The position numbers and the translations under genes were made by a program. A DNA stretch of 64,000 bases from the NCBI GenBank assembly GCA_903826405.1, contig CAIKEH010000046.1:1-64000 (forward strand). Direction: 5' to 3'. This document shows positions 44,783 to 54,372 of the stretch, in pieces; position 1 is the first letter of the stretch, and every line of letters starts with the position of its first letter. A model generated the notes under the pieces. That model saw nothing but the letters and a program-made list of their open reading frames with translations, did not search any database and was not told the DNA's origin. Origin of the DNA: an uncultured bacterium. Its GTDB lineage: Bacteria > Bacteroidota > Bacteroidia > Chitinophagales > Chitinophagaceae.

Positions 44783-46624
44783 TCAGTCATTCAATAAAGT
44801 CTCTCCGGAACGTTGTTTCTCATACATTTCTCTGTAAAAACCGTCCAGGGACATGAGATCCTCATGATTCCCTTCTTCTACTATTTTCCCATCTTCCATT
44901 ACTATGATTTTATCAAACTGCAGAAGGGTGAAAATCCGATGGGTGATGATCAAAGCGGTACGGCCTGTCAATTCCTTCGTCAAATTACCCAGAATCTGCT
45001 TTTCGGTACGAGAATCCACAGCGCTGAGACAATCATCGAAAAGAATAATGGGACTATTTCGTGAAATTGCTCGTGCAATGGAGATCCTTTGCTTTTGTCC
45101 ACCACTTAAAGTAACACCACGTTCACCAACTGGCGTGTCATATCCTTCAGAAAAGGTTTGAATATCTGAATCTACGGATGCTGCTATAGCTGCGTTTTGG
45201 ATGTCCGAAAAAGGTATTCCGCGATCGCCAAAACCAATATTCCCAGCTATGGTGTCGCTGAAAAGAAAGGTATCCTGTGGCACATAAGATATCTCCCGGC
45301 GCAATTTTTTTAATGACAAGGAACGAATATCTGTTCCGCCTAAAAATATACTTCCACTGTCCACATCATACATGCGGAGGATGAGTTGAGCCAATGTGGA
45401 TTTCCCACTACCGGTTCTGCCGATGATAGCCACTTTAGTGCCTGCGCTAACATTCAAACTGAAATCCTGAAGGGCGGTTATGCCCGTATCAGGATAGGTG
45501 AATGTAACATCCTGAAAGATCAACCCAGACTTACCAGTAGTATCAAATTTTTCCGGGGGTTCTTTGATCGCCGGTTCCGAGGCTAAAAATTCATTGATCC
45601 TTTTTTGAGATGCGGAAGCTCGCTGTATCATACTGGCCACCCAGCCCACTGCGATTACCGGGAAAGTGAGCATATTGATATATACAACGAATTCAGCGAT
45701 CGTTCCACCTGATATCAAATGATCTACTTGATAGCGGCCCCCTATATAAATGGTCATTAAGGTACTGAAACCCATGATCAGTGCGATTACCGGGAAATAC
45801 AGAGCTTCTACTTTAGCCAGACTGATAGCTGATTTCATATACGCTTCACTGTTCGTGTTGAAAAAACCTTGCATCGATTTTTCCTGTACAAAAGATTTGA
45901 TGACCCTGATACCCGAATAGGATTCCTGTGCGTTGGTGGTCAGGTCGCTCAATTTCGCCTGAATGAATTCACTTTTTTTATTGATAATGGTATTCACGGA
46001 ATATATAAGGAAAGCAAGAATCGGGAGCGGTGAAAGTACGTAAAGGGAAAGTGTAAAATCTTTTCTAAACATGTAGAACAAACTCAAAGAAATGAGTGCG
46101 ATAAGATTCACAAAGTACATAATGGCAGGTCCAGTGTACATACGAACTCTACTGACATCTTCGGTCATCCTGCTCATCAAGTCACCCGTGCTATGCATTT
46201 TGAAAAATCGGAGGTCCAATTTCTGGTAATGTTCGTATATGGCATTTTTTTGATCAAATTCAATATGTCTGCTCATGACAATTATGGTTTGTCGCATCAA
46301 GAACATGAAGAAACCTCTCAATAATGCCAAAAAAAGAAGTATCAAACCACATAAAATGATGATAGTCCCGTATGAGAGAGTTGATCGTTCAATAATATCT
46401 ATGACAAAATGTACTAGCGGGTCAAATACTACTTTGCCAGGGGCTTTTTCAGAACCAGAATGGTGGAGTAAGGCTATTTGATGTTGAACTTTATCAACAA
46501 TGAAACCTGTTATCTGCGGAGCAAGGACACCAAAATAATTAGAGATGATTATAAAGAAAATTCCTGCCAGAAAACGCCATCGATATTTCCAGAAATAGAA
46601 ATGGACAGAATTCAGATTTTTCAT
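44783..46624 (-). CDS. ABC exporter, fused membrane and ATPase domains
   Basis: 613 residues, with six membrane helices (about 15-330) and an ATPase domain (about 360-600), the half-transporter layout of MsbA/BmrA-type exporters. Walker A GRTGSGKST, signature LSGGQKQRIS and the switch His in IITHRI are present. At the end of Walker B the catalytic Glu is Asp531 (ILFDDCLSAVD). Such a change is typical of the non-canonical half of heterodimeric exporters (BmrC-like), whose partner supplies the intact site; no partner gene lies nearby. The substrate is unknown; lipid or drug export is usual for the family. Confidence 0.9.
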   Translation of the reverse strand: MKNLNSVHFYFWKYRWRFLAGIFFIIISNYFGVLAPQITGFIVDKVQHQIALLHHSGSEKAPGKVVFDPLVHFVIDIIERSTLSYGTIIILCGLILLFLALLRGFFMFLMRQTIIVMSRHIEFDQKNAIYEHYQKLDLRFFKMHSTGDLMSRMTEDVSRVRMYTGPAIMYFVNLIALISLSLFYMFRKDFTLSLYVLSPLPILAFLIYSVNTIINKKSEFIQAKLSDLTTNAQESYSGIRVIKSFVQEKSMQGFFNTNSEAYMKSAISLAKVEALYFPVIALIMGFSTLMTIYIGGRYQVDHLISGGTIAEFVVYINMLTFPVIAVGWVASMIQRASASQKRINEFLASEPAIKEPPEKFDTTGKSGLIFQDVTFTYPDTGITALQDFSLNVSAGTKVAIIGRTGSGKSTLAQLILRMYDVDSGSIFLGGTDIRSLSLKKLRREISYVPQDTFLFSDTIAGNIGFGDRGIPFSDIQNAAIAASVDSDIQTFSEGYDTPVGERGVTLSGGQKQRISIARAISRNSPIILFDDCLSAVDSRTEKQILGNLTKELTGRTALIITHRIFTLLQFDKIIVMEDGKIVEEGNHEDLMSLDGFYREMYEKQRSGETLLND

Positions 46625-46711
46625 AATATATAAAGGTAAGGCAAAAGCATAATGATTTGCATTGTTGATATTCTAACCCAACCATGTATAAAATCAGGTC
46701 ACAAAGTGGGA

Positions 46712-46743
46712 TTTGTCAGATATGACCTATTTGAGTATTTTTG
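46712..46743 (+). promoter_or_regulatory. promoter abutting tRNA-Ser(TGA)
   Basis: TTTG at 46712-46715 and TATTTTTG at 46736-46743 with a 20-base spacer. The predicted first base (46747-46748) falls on the first base of the tRNA. Confidence 0.6.
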
Positions 46744-46747
46744 TCGT

Positions 46748-46832
46748 GGAGAGATGGCAGAGCGGTCGAATGCGGCGGTCTTGAAAACCGTTGAAGTGAA
46801 AGCTTCCGGGGGTTCGAATCCCTCTCTCTCCG
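46748..46832 (+). tRNA. tRNA-Ser (anticodon TGA)
   Basis: 85 bases. Acceptor GGAGAGA pairs with TCTCTCC; the anticodon loop is CTTGAAA; a long variable arm, as in class II tRNAs, lies between anticodon and T arms; T loop TTCGAAT. CCA is not encoded. Confidence 0.97.
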
Positions 46833-46840
46833 CAGCATTA

Positions 46841-46867
46841 AACCCGCGATTCAACCGCGGGTTTTTT
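46841..46867 (+). terminator. terminator after tRNA-Ser(TGA)
   Basis: An 8-bp stem (AACCCGCG at 46841-46848 with 46856-46863) and a 7-base loop, followed by TTTT. It would separate the two tRNA-Ser transcripts. Confidence 0.8.
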
Positions 46868-46931
46868 ATGTAAGTAGAATCGAATAAAGTGAATGACGAA
46901 ACTTGATGGACAGGGCAAAATGATTTATAAA

Positions 46932-47018
46932 GGAGAGATGCCAGAGCGGTTGAATGGGACGGTCTCGAAAACCGTTGTATGGGCAACTGTACCGAGGGTT
47001 CGAATCCCTCTCTCTCCG
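46932..47018 (+). tRNA. tRNA-Ser (anticodon CGA)
   Basis: 87 bases. The same acceptor stem as its neighbour (GGAGAGA/TCTCTCC), anticodon loop TCTCGAAAA centre CGA, a long variable arm and T loop TTCGAAT. It reads UCG codons. It lies 99 bases after the first tRNA-Ser and is probably an old duplicate of it. CCA is not encoded. Confidence 0.97.
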
Positions 47019-47138
47019 CGTATGATTCCATTTCAATATGGCATCAAACCACTGGAATCAATGTAAAAAACTAATGATTCAAGCTAAAGTCTCTAAAAAC
47101 TATTTATCATTTACATCGAGTTATTTTCATAATAAAAA

Positions 47139-47168
47139 ATGCCGGATACCTACAATAGGTACCGGCAT
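47139..47168 (-). terminator. terminator of the six-helix membrane protein gene
   Basis: A long hairpin (ATGCCGG plus TACCTA pairing with TAGGTA plus CCGGCAT, one bulged A) spans 47139-47168 and is followed on the minus strand by six T. It lies 25 bases after the gene's stop. Confidence 0.85.
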
Positions 47169-47193
47169 GGTCAATTGCTCTAATACATTTATC

Positions 47194-47991
47194 CTAATCA
47201 AATGTACCGGTTCTATAGCTCTGCTTTTCGAGTAGGATTTTTTCGAAATTATTAGCCGAATCGAACTCTTCATGAGAGTCATCGAGATTACGATATTTAG
47301 AAACAGTCAAATTTACCGGTTCATTTATGAAATCGTGGTAATAATTCAATAAAGAATAAAGAAAATAGGCGATGGATAACATTTCAAAACCTTCTTCCAT
47401 AACATTTTCTATGGCAGTAAGGATATTCGGAAAATCACCATAAATGCTCCATAAATATCCGGATATAACATCGCCTCCAATAGCTGATGCGACAAAAACC
47501 AAACCAGAAAGAATAAAGCCATTCCTGGTCCTGATGGGAAGTTGAAGTACAAATCGCAGGAAAAACAACCCGACGATGGCAACTAAAATCCCAACCGGGA
47601 TGATCCAAGAATAATGCAATACACCTGTGAAATGGCCGTACTTGGACATCAATCTCACTAAAATTTCATGTATCTCCAATAATTCATCGATGCCCAAATA
47701 GATGAAAATGATCGACAGAGTTGACCAATAACGAAAACTCTTACTTTTTGCCCTGAATTCCCAGTATGCTATCAATCCCAGAACTATCGCAACCACCCAG
47801 AACTGCAGGAATGAAAATAAAGCGGGTAAATTTTGCTCGTAATCGAGATTGAAAGCAGATGACATTTTCCTAGCAATGGCACCTGGAAAAAAAGCATTCA
47901 TGAAAAATGCGATCGTATGCATGATTGCGAAAAAAACAACAATCCTGAAAGTGTATTTGAGGACCTCTTTGGGTACGATTTTAATATTCAT
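47194..47991 (-). CDS. polytopic membrane protein with conserved acidic/His motifs
   Basis: 265 residues; no function recognised. About six membrane helices are seen (near 14-35, 58-78, 88-108, 125-147, 157-178 and 195-215). Between helices 3 and 4 lies IDELLEIHE, and after helix 5 VMEEGFEML. This pair of motifs (DE-x3-HE and EE-x-E-M) resembles a pattern I associate with uncharacterised bacterial membrane proteins, and the Glu/His residues could form a metal or proton site within the membrane. The C-terminal 50 residues are hydrophilic. It is a single gene with its own terminator. Confidence 0.7.
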   Translation of the reverse strand: MNIKIVPKEVLKYTFRIVVFFAIMHTIAFFMNAFFPGAIARKMSSAFNLDYEQNLPALFSFLQFWVVAIVLGLIAYWEFRAKSKSFRYWSTLSIIFIYLGIDELLEIHEILVRLMSKYGHFTGVLHYSWIIPVGILVAIVGLFFLRFVLQLPIRTRNGFILSGLVFVASAIGGDVISGYLWSIYGDFPNILTAIENVMEEGFEMLSIAYFLYSLLNYYHDFINEPVNLTVSKYRNLDDSHEEFDSANNFEKILLEKQSYRTGTFD

Positions 47992-48386
47992 AAAAGGTAA
48001 GTTGAGGTGTTTATGAAGTCAGACAGATTTAGTTCAAATCTTACAAATATATATATCACAAATTTAGACCGGTTTGATGATTATACTGACGACTAAAAAG
48101 CAAAAGAAAATTTCCATGGTAAAAGCTGTACTCGAATTAAAAGAATAAGAGGTACAGAATTTGGATAGATTGGGAAATCAATAGGAAGAAGATCTAACAG
48201 ACAATAACACTAATGGAGACTCAAAACCATTGTTAACAAATCTATATACTTAATATGAAAATGTCAATAGATTTGAAAGAATCTGATTACAATAAAATTG
48301 ATCAGGTGAAAAGGAGCCCTCAAATACTCACCTGAATTGGATTTATTATAGATTGGTAATCAAACGATTACAACTTACGCAATATA
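47992..48386. other. intergenic stretch, no gene seen
   Basis: 395 AT-rich bases between two minus-strand genes. No frame of note is present. TATATTTG on the minus strand (48051-48044) is a candidate -7 box for the membrane protein gene, 53 bases before its ATG. A stem CAGGTGA/TCACCTG (48303-48309 with 48328-48334) with an 18-base loop may help end the PAS-protein transcript. Nothing else is recognised. Confidence 0.5.
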
Positions 48387-50483
48387 TTATTTCATCACAG
48401 GTAATGAAATTTTTATTTCAACCAAGGTGCCAGTTGAAGTAAAATTCGATTCAACGATCTCATAACCATTTTCATAAGTGATCCTGCTTATTTTGTCGAT
48501 TACACTTCTGCTGGCATCCTGCTCATCCAAAATCGTTGATCCATCATCAGCCATTCGTAATTTGGCTTCTCCCCCGGATATCCAACCGTATATGCTCACA
48601 TGACTGGTACCTGCGGATTTATACAGATGAACTACATATTCTTTAATTATGGGTATCATTTTCTTATAAATCAAATTGGAATCACTGATTCTATCGAATC
48701 CACCAAAAGAGCAGTCGAACTTCACATCCTCCTGGACATAAACTTGTTCAAGCATGTCGATCACTGATTTTTCCATCTGATTTTCTGAACGGATATCCGT
48801 CCATGAAGGTGTGATGATCAATAATTCTTTGTGCCTGGAACCCAATTTTTGTTCCAGTGTTGACAATTTTTCAATTTCTTTTTCAAGTTTGACATCGGAA
48901 TTCGACCTTTCAAATGCAAAATCAATGTTTGGAGTTGCATGTAAGCCCAATGTCTTACGGAAATTCTCCGTTATTCTTAAACTCGAACCAACAATACGGT
49001 ATGCCTGTCCATGATCATCCCTGTGGATCTGCATCCTATTCACCACTTGCATGTGGGTGCCATTTTTTTGTACGAATCTATAAACTTGAATGGTATATTC
49101 AACAGTTTCATCTTTTATAGCCGCACTGAAAGCATTTTCTAGTATCGTTTTATCTTCAGGGTGCACTTTGGCAAAGAAATCAGCAGGACTGAATGTCTTC
49201 CATTCCTGCGCTCTATTTTCTTCATCCACATCACCTATAATCGTGATCAAATCGGCACCTAGATCCCAATCCCAGATGAGATCCCCAGTTGCCTGATTAG
49301 CCAGAAGATACTTCTCATAGGCATTTTTTATACGTTGCTCCAATCGGATTTTCTCTGTCACTTCGAATGCTATGCCCCCTATCATGGTGATCTCTTTCCC
49401 ATTTTTGATCGGAAATTTGTGCACGACATAGGTATGGACATCACCTTCAGGCTTTATCCAATTTTCCAATACATGGATGTGACTTCCTGTCTTGATCACC
49501 ATTTCATTATTCTTGGTATACTGCAGCACGAATCTGGGTGGGATCAGTTGCATGAGATCCTTTCCGATATCATCTGTATCAAGTCCAAAAATATCAGCAT
49601 AGGTCTCGCTCATTGCGATCAATTTCCCTTCATTGTCCACAAGCCATGTTGGCAAGGGACTTTGAACGAGAAATGACCTGAAAACGCTTTCTGTCATGCG
49701 CATTTTTATCTCCATCTGTATGGATGTGGGTACACTCCATTCTTCGATGACGATATGGGAGATCTCCCCTTCCCGATTTTTGACAGGAGTAAGGACCAAA
49801 TTGGAAATCGACCTATCCGGGTCAGCGAACCGGCGACCCTGTTTCAGTATCATCTGTTGCGGGATACCTTCCGATGCGAGTAATAATCGTTTCCGCAGCA
49901 GTTCTTTTTCCTCCTGCAAATTCCTCCATTCCAATGCATCCCAAATCGGCTTCCCAATACGATTTTTCGGTTCATCGCCATTCACTTTATACACATGTTC
50001 ATTGCAATATCTCATTATGCCCGATACATCCGTAATGATCAACGGACGATCCAACGCATTGCACACCACATTCAATCCCATGAAAGCGGGGGAGCCTTCA
50101 ATGACGGATATTTCATGACCGGTGGAAGCGGTGAGTATATACCCAGTTATGCCTGAGGCAGCCGATTTTGATTTGATTATCCGTATATCATGATCACAGT
50201 AATATTCACCATCTTTCCGGTATCTAAGGTGCCCCTTCCATACATCATTCTCTTCAAAATATTCCGAAAACAGAACGGTCATTTCTGAAGTGCCCCATTC
50301 TCCGGACATAGGGCTGTCGTAGGAACTGATCTCGACGCTCAAATACCATTCAAGCGGGCTTCCTTTCCTGGATGAAATACGTACAGGCAACCATTCTTTT
50401 GCGGCTTCATTGGCGTCAAGCAACTGCCATTGGGGATCCAGCCATATGATAGCCATATCTTCGTTATGTTCAGGACTGTTCAT
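48387..50483 (-). CDS. multi-PAS sensor with degenerate histidine-kinase-like C-terminus
   Basis: 698 residues, no membrane segment, so cytoplasmic. At least four PAS/PAC-type sensory units can be traced: about 1-125 (IIWLDPQWQLLDANEAA), 150-260 (NALDRPLIITDVSGIMRYCNE), 270-385 (PLPTWLVDNEGKLIAMSETYADIFG) and 395-515 (ATGDLIWDWDL...). A short helix (about 535-560) joins them to a C-terminal ATPase-like region (570-698) laid out as in LuxR-type (NarX-like) kinases. There MADDGS and STGTLVEIKISLP are kept, but the N-box Asn is absent (IIKEYVVHLYKSAG), no G-box is seen and no phospho-acceptor His motif is evident. It is probably a pseudokinase or signal-binding scaffold. No response regulator lies beside it. 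Confidence 0.8.
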   Translation of the reverse strand: MNSPEHNEDMAIIWLDPQWQLLDANEAAKEWLPVRISSRKGSPLEWYLSVEISSYDSPMSGEWGTSEMTVLFSEYFEENDVWKGHLRYRKDGEYYCDHDIRIIKSKSAASGITGYILTASTGHEISVIEGSPAFMGLNVVCNALDRPLIITDVSGIMRYCNEHVYKVNGDEPKNRIGKPIWDALEWRNLQEEKELLRKRLLLASEGIPQQMILKQGRRFADPDRSISNLVLTPVKNREGEISHIVIEEWSVPTSIQMEIKMRMTESVFRSFLVQSPLPTWLVDNEGKLIAMSETYADIFGLDTDDIGKDLMQLIPPRFVLQYTKNNEMVIKTGSHIHVLENWIKPEGDVHTYVVHKFPIKNGKEITMIGGIAFEVTEKIRLEQRIKNAYEKYLLANQATGDLIWDWDLGADLITIIGDVDEENRAQEWKTFSPADFFAKVHPEDKTILENAFSAAIKDETVEYTIQVYRFVQKNGTHMQVVNRMQIHRDDHGQAYRIVGSSLRITENFRKTLGLHATPNIDFAFERSNSDVKLEKEIEKLSTLEQKLGSRHKELLIITPSWTDIRSENQMEKSVIDMLEQVYVQEDVKFDCSFGGFDRISDSNLIYKKMIPIIKEYVVHLYKSAGTSHVSIYGWISGGEAKLRMADDGSTILDEQDASRSVIDKISRITYENGYEIVESNFTSTGTLVEIKISLPVMK

Positions 50484-50910
50484 GATACATAAATGCTTTG
50501 TGATGTATTGCGTCTATGGTGAAAAGGGGCTGTTGACATTCCACAGCATACTTTCCAGTGTTGGAGACATCCATTGAACGGAATAGAAATACAATGATCA
50601 AAATTCATCTCCAGAAAAAACTGATCTGAAATATTTACGGGATTGCCCATGTCAGTTGAACAGGTAGAATGAATTGTGTATGTATCGAGTCATGGAAAAT
50701 ACTGCGCAACGAATCCTAAATATACGACGAAAGGCCTTTCCATCATGTATAGTTTATATTTTGACATATCATTTTACCCACGGTAAAAATACCATCAAAA
50801 TTTTTCCAAAAACCGTATTTTCTGCAATTTTGGCGTTCGGGTCATCCGAAATTCGGAGTCAGTTTGCAACTTGAAATATCATGACCTTCCAAGGGAGGGA
50901 TTCCATGAAT
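50484..50910. other. intergenic stretch, no gene seen
   Basis: 427 bases between the SGNH hydrolase and PAS-sensor genes, both on the minus strand. A 66-codon plus-strand frame at 50674-50874 has no family resemblance and atypical composition and is taken as chance. The promoter of the PAS gene should lie here, but I find no full consensus match. A CCGAAATTCGG palindrome occurs near 50849-50859. Confidence 0.5.
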
Positions 50911-51636
50911 TCAATGAGTCACGGGATCAAGACATTCATTCAACCGTTTTTTGATCACATTCGACCATAAAAGATATCCATCGTGATTCATATGCAACTG
51001 ATCACTCAGGAAAAATCGCGGGATGGGACGGCCGATTTCATCTAGATATGATTTTTCGGTATTTATAATATATGTGTTTGGGTGTTTGGGACAGAAATCG
51101 ATCAGCCGTTGATTGAAGGACCGTACTCTTGCCAGAACACTTTCCCGGGATGGTGTGGGAGTCGCTGTGATCCAGAAAATCGGCACTTTCTTGAATTTCT
51201 TGCGTACCTGATTTTCGACATTCCCCACCCAATACAGAATGCTATCCTCTTTCATTTCATCACCATTGCCGGTTATGTTGTTCGTTCCCACGAAAAATAC
51301 TATTGCCCTGAAATGAAGTGGATAAATGATGCGTTTAAGATACCAGGCCATATCCTCGATCTTCGCCCCCCCGAATCCGCGTTTGATCACTGGATACGGA
51401 GACATGTCTTCCTTGATGGTGGACCAGAACCTCACGCTCGAACTGCCGGCGAAAAGTATGGCATCATCCCCATTAATTTCTGATCTGTTCAAACTATCGA
51501 ATGCCGCGATCTCCGGTTCAAAATATTTGACTGAAGCAAGGCCCTCCAATTTATTAAGTGGGGAGGAGCAGCTGTCTGTTAAAATGATCAGAAAAAAAAC
51601 TGCCGCCAATGGCCATGATCTGAATGGGAAAGTCAT
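50911..51636 (-). CDS. SGNH/GDSL-family hydrolase, exported
   Basis: 241 residues. A signal with a Cys (FFLIILTDSCSS) suggests a lipoprotein. The SGNH blocks are visible: GSSS near 64-67 (nucleophile Ser), GGAKIED (Gly), FVGTNNITG (Asn) and DQLHMNHDGY (Asp and His near 215). Such enzymes in glycan loci often remove acetyl groups from sugars. It is the last gene of the minus-strand fucosidase operon, 17 bases after the GH29 gene. The substrate is inferred from context only. Confidence 0.85.
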   Translation of the reverse strand: MTFPFRSWPLAAVFFLIILTDSCSSPLNKLEGLASVKYFEPEIAAFDSLNRSEINGDDAILFAGSSSVRFWSTIKEDMSPYPVIKRGFGGAKIEDMAWYLKRIIYPLHFRAIVFFVGTNNITGNGDEMKEDSILYWVGNVENQVRKKFKKVPIFWITATPTPSRESVLARVRSFNQRLIDFCPKHPNTYIINTEKSYLDEIGRPIPRFFLSDQLHMNHDGYLLWSNVIKKRLNECLDPVTH

Positions 51637-51653
51637 ACTTAAATTTATGAAAA

Positions 51654-53138
51654 TCAGGAATTCGTTTTCAGGAATACCCCTACTTCACTCAACAATGGAC
51701 TGGTTTCGGTAGAACTCAGCTTCACCCTGATCCGGCTTGTTTTGACCGCATGGTCAAACATGATCAATCTATTGGCTCCTATACTGGAGACCTTAGCCAC
51801 CTGCTTCCATTTACCTTCTTGCCAAGCTTCCACCGTACAGCCATCCAACCTTTGTCCCAATCGTATATTCTCCCTTAGACGGATGAGGTTGAAGGTGACG
51901 GGTTTACTCCAGTGCAGCGTTATATCTGCACTTCGCGCCGCATCATCCGTTGCCCAGTATGAATACCTATCTCCATCTGTCAGATTTCGGGTGCCGTAGT
52001 TCACCATATCGCCTCCTCTTATTTGGCTCGCATTGATCTTCGCCTCTAATGCCAGATCCCTGGCGAAAGTTGACTTTAGCAGTTCGCCAAAATCTCTCAA
52101 AGTTCGTACATCATTTTCCTGTAATCGCCCCCTTTTGTCAGGAGCGAGGCCAAGATCCAGACAAGCTCCTCTACCAACGGATTTCAAATAAAGCCTGAAG
52201 AGTGACTCAGGTGTTTTTACCTTGGAATCCTGATCCTGATGATAAAACCAGCCATTTCTTAGCGGCACATCGCATTCAGCTGGCATCCAAAGCTCGCCAT
52301 TACGCGTCCCTGAGGGGGATTCCGTATAGTCTATTTCTCCGGGTCCAACATGTTTCTTTCCTTCCACCGGCATTGGAGTGAATGTTTCCCAGGATGTCTC
52401 TGCTGCTGAACCTTCTTCATTTCCCACCCAACGCACATCCCAACCTGCATCGCTGAAAATGGAAGCTCCAGGTTGCAATTTTCTGGTCAAGGTCGACCAC
52501 GTTGTGTCCCACCCATAATATATAGATCGATCAATCGTACGCTTTTCCCGGGTACCTCCATAATACCCATCACCCCCATTCGCGCCATCATGCCAGGACA
52601 TGAACAGATCTCCATAGCGGGTATACAATTCCTTCAATTGTGCCCGGTATATCTGGACATATTCAGGACTCCCATACATTGGATTATTCCTGTCCCATGG
52701 GGAACAATACACACCGAATTTCATGCCCTGTTCCTTGCAGGATCTGGCGAATTCACCTACCATATCCCCCTTCCCACCCTTCCATGGACTTTTGCTGATA
52801 TTGTAAGGTGTCGTTTTTGTTGGCCAAAGACAAAAACCATCGTGGTGTTTGGAAACGAATATGAGTCCTTTGAAACCACCCGACTTTGCCGCGGATACGA
52901 TCTGGTCGGAACTGAAATCAGAAGGGGCGAATACGGAAGGATCCGCATCACCGTATCCCCATTCCTTGTTCTCGAATGTGGTCGGCGTAAAATGAACGAG
53001 TACATACATGTCTGTTTCCTGCCAGGACAACTGACGTTCAGTAGGCACCGCACCATATGGAGCCGGTGGCTTAACCTGCCCATGGGAAAGGTTTACAAAT
53101 GACAACATGAACAGCAGGACCGATGACCGTTTCAACAT
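51654..53138 (-). CDS. exported alpha-L-fucosidase, GH29 with C-terminal F5/8-type domain
   Basis: 494 residues from the ATG at 53138; an ATG at 53159 is also possible but gives a worse signal peptide. Signal MLKRSSVLLFMLSFVNLSHG, then a GH29 barrel (about 25-360) with FVSKHHDGFCLWPT (95-107) and the probable nucleophile Asp184 in SWHDGANG, then a discoidin-like beta-sandwich (about 370-494) that may bind glycan. The motif pattern fits GH29 subfamily B, whose members favour alpha-1,3/1,4-linked fucose. It releases L-fucose for the pathway encoded to its right. Confidence 0.9.
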   Translation of the reverse strand: MLKRSSVLLFMLSFVNLSHGQVKPPAPYGAVPTERQLSWQETDMYVLVHFTPTTFENKEWGYGDADPSVFAPSDFSSDQIVSAAKSGGFKGLIFVSKHHDGFCLWPTKTTPYNISKSPWKGGKGDMVGEFARSCKEQGMKFGVYCSPWDRNNPMYGSPEYVQIYRAQLKELYTRYGDLFMSWHDGANGGDGYYGGTREKRTIDRSIYYGWDTTWSTLTRKLQPGASIFSDAGWDVRWVGNEEGSAAETSWETFTPMPVEGKKHVGPGEIDYTESPSGTRNGELWMPAECDVPLRNGWFYHQDQDSKVKTPESLFRLYLKSVGRGACLDLGLAPDKRGRLQENDVRTLRDFGELLKSTFARDLALEAKINASQIRGGDMVNYGTRNLTDGDRYSYWATDDAARSADITLHWSKPVTFNLIRLRENIRLGQRLDGCTVEAWQEGKWKQVAKVSSIGANRLIMFDHAVKTSRIRVKLSSTETSPLLSEVGVFLKTNS

Positions 53139-53160
53139 GAAGATGGTATAACTGATCATA

Positions 53161-54372
53161 TTATTTGAATGCATTTTTGATCTTTCCCAACGGCAGGTTG
53201 AAAACAGACCTGGTGATCCTGTCCAATTCCTTTTCAGTTGCCACAATATGAGTGGTCATGTGTCTATGGACCAATTTTTGACCGGGAGCAAGGTTTGCCG
53301 CGGGTGATGAGCTTTCCAGTTCATAAAATGGTCCCATCTGGCTTCCGTCAGCCAGGGGTCCATCATTATAACTGTTGATGATATCTCCCGAAAATGGATC
53401 TTCCTGAATTTTCCATTGACTGTTCACATATTTGCCTGTTCCCGGCTGAGAAAACCTGACTATGGTCAAAACTTTAGTGTCGGAATCATAACTTCCGGCC
53501 AATGCCATGGCAGCAAAAGGGGCCAGTCCGATCTTCGAACGGTATTTACCGTCGGCACGGAACATGATCGACCCTTCAGTAATTTTCAATCTCTCCGGAG
53601 GTACTTTGCCGAAATAGTCATCTGTAAGAAATTTGCCGTCCCCCTCTTTTTTGAAGGGAATGAATATGGTACAGTGAGGACCCGGATTGAGCATGCTGAG
53701 TATCCATATCGACGGCATGCCTGATCTTTCCCCCCAGGACTCACTACCCGTATTGGTCACCTCATTTTCAGAGGAAAAACTGACGATGCGGGTGGATTTC
53801 CAGTCTTTCACGCCCAAAGTTTTGAAAGCTTCATCCGTAGGCATCAGTGTGATGGTCCGTTTGACCAACATGCGCAAATTGGTCCCAGAATAGTTGACCA
53901 GATCGATATGCTGCTGGAATTCAGCTTTATCGGCAGATGTATTGATCACTCCGAAAGGTTTGGAATCGATCTCGGAGGGTACCTGCCAGTGTTCATAATC
54001 GAAGGGATCCCCTTTTTTGAAGTAAAGGGAGAATTGCCCACCTTCAGGTCCAAGCCAGAAGCGCTCCTCACCCCCCACCGGAGTAATATGCGTAAGGAAT
54101 CTCCCGGTCTCCAGAAGAGCGTAGTTAAGCCAGCCAAAACTTGCTCCCTTCAATCCATCTGCGGTACTGGTCATGACACGGCCCTGATGCTGAGGGGATA
54201 TCATCACCATCGCTTTCCCATCTTTGGATCGGAGTGTGATCATATCTGGATAATGCTTTTCCAGGAAAGCCTTGTCGTAACCGAAACTTCCTTTTGCGAA
54301 ATCTCCCTGTGCGAGAAGGCCTTCTGCCAATCCTGAAAAAAGTGAAAGCACTAAAATGGATCTCCTGATCAT
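53161..54372 (-). CDS. DUF6786 family exported protein
   Basis: 403 residues with a signal peptide ([17 protein letters not shown]). The sequence ([37 protein letters not shown]...) matches what I recall of DUF6786, proteins found in Bacteroidota glycan-use loci. The beta-rich pattern and motif spacing suggest a fold like aldose epimerases, but the function is unknown. Its ATG overlaps the stop of the FAH-family gene by four bases, so it is part of the fucose operon on this strand. Confidence 0.72.
   Translation of the reverse strand: MIRRSILVLSLFSGLAEGLLAQGDFAKGSFGYDKAFLEKHYPDMITLRSKDGKAMVMISPQHQGRVMTSTADGLKGASFGWLNYALLETGRFLTHITPVGGEERFWLGPEGGQFSLYFKKGDPFDYEHWQVPSEIDSKPFGVINTSADKAEFQQHIDLVNYSGTNLRMLVKRTITLMPTDEAFKTLGVKDWKSTRIVSFSSENEVTNTGSESWGERSGMPSIWILSMLNPGPHCTIFIPFKKEGDGKFLTDDYFGKVPPERLKITEGSIMFRADGKYRSKIGLAPFAAMALAGSYDSDTKVLTIVRFSQPGTGKYVNSQWKIQEDPFSGDIINSYNDGPLADGSQMGPFYELESSSPAANLAPGQKLVHRHMTTHIVATEKELDRITRSVFNLPLGKIKNAFK

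Noticed and set aside
46699-47031. 110-codon minus-strand frame with twice-repeated REGFEPS-like peptide
   Set aside because: It is the antisense of the two tRNA-Ser genes, a well-known artefact of annotation.
50674-50874. 66-codon plus-strand frame between the SGNH and PAS genes
   Set aside because: No motif, no start signal and atypical composition; probably chance.
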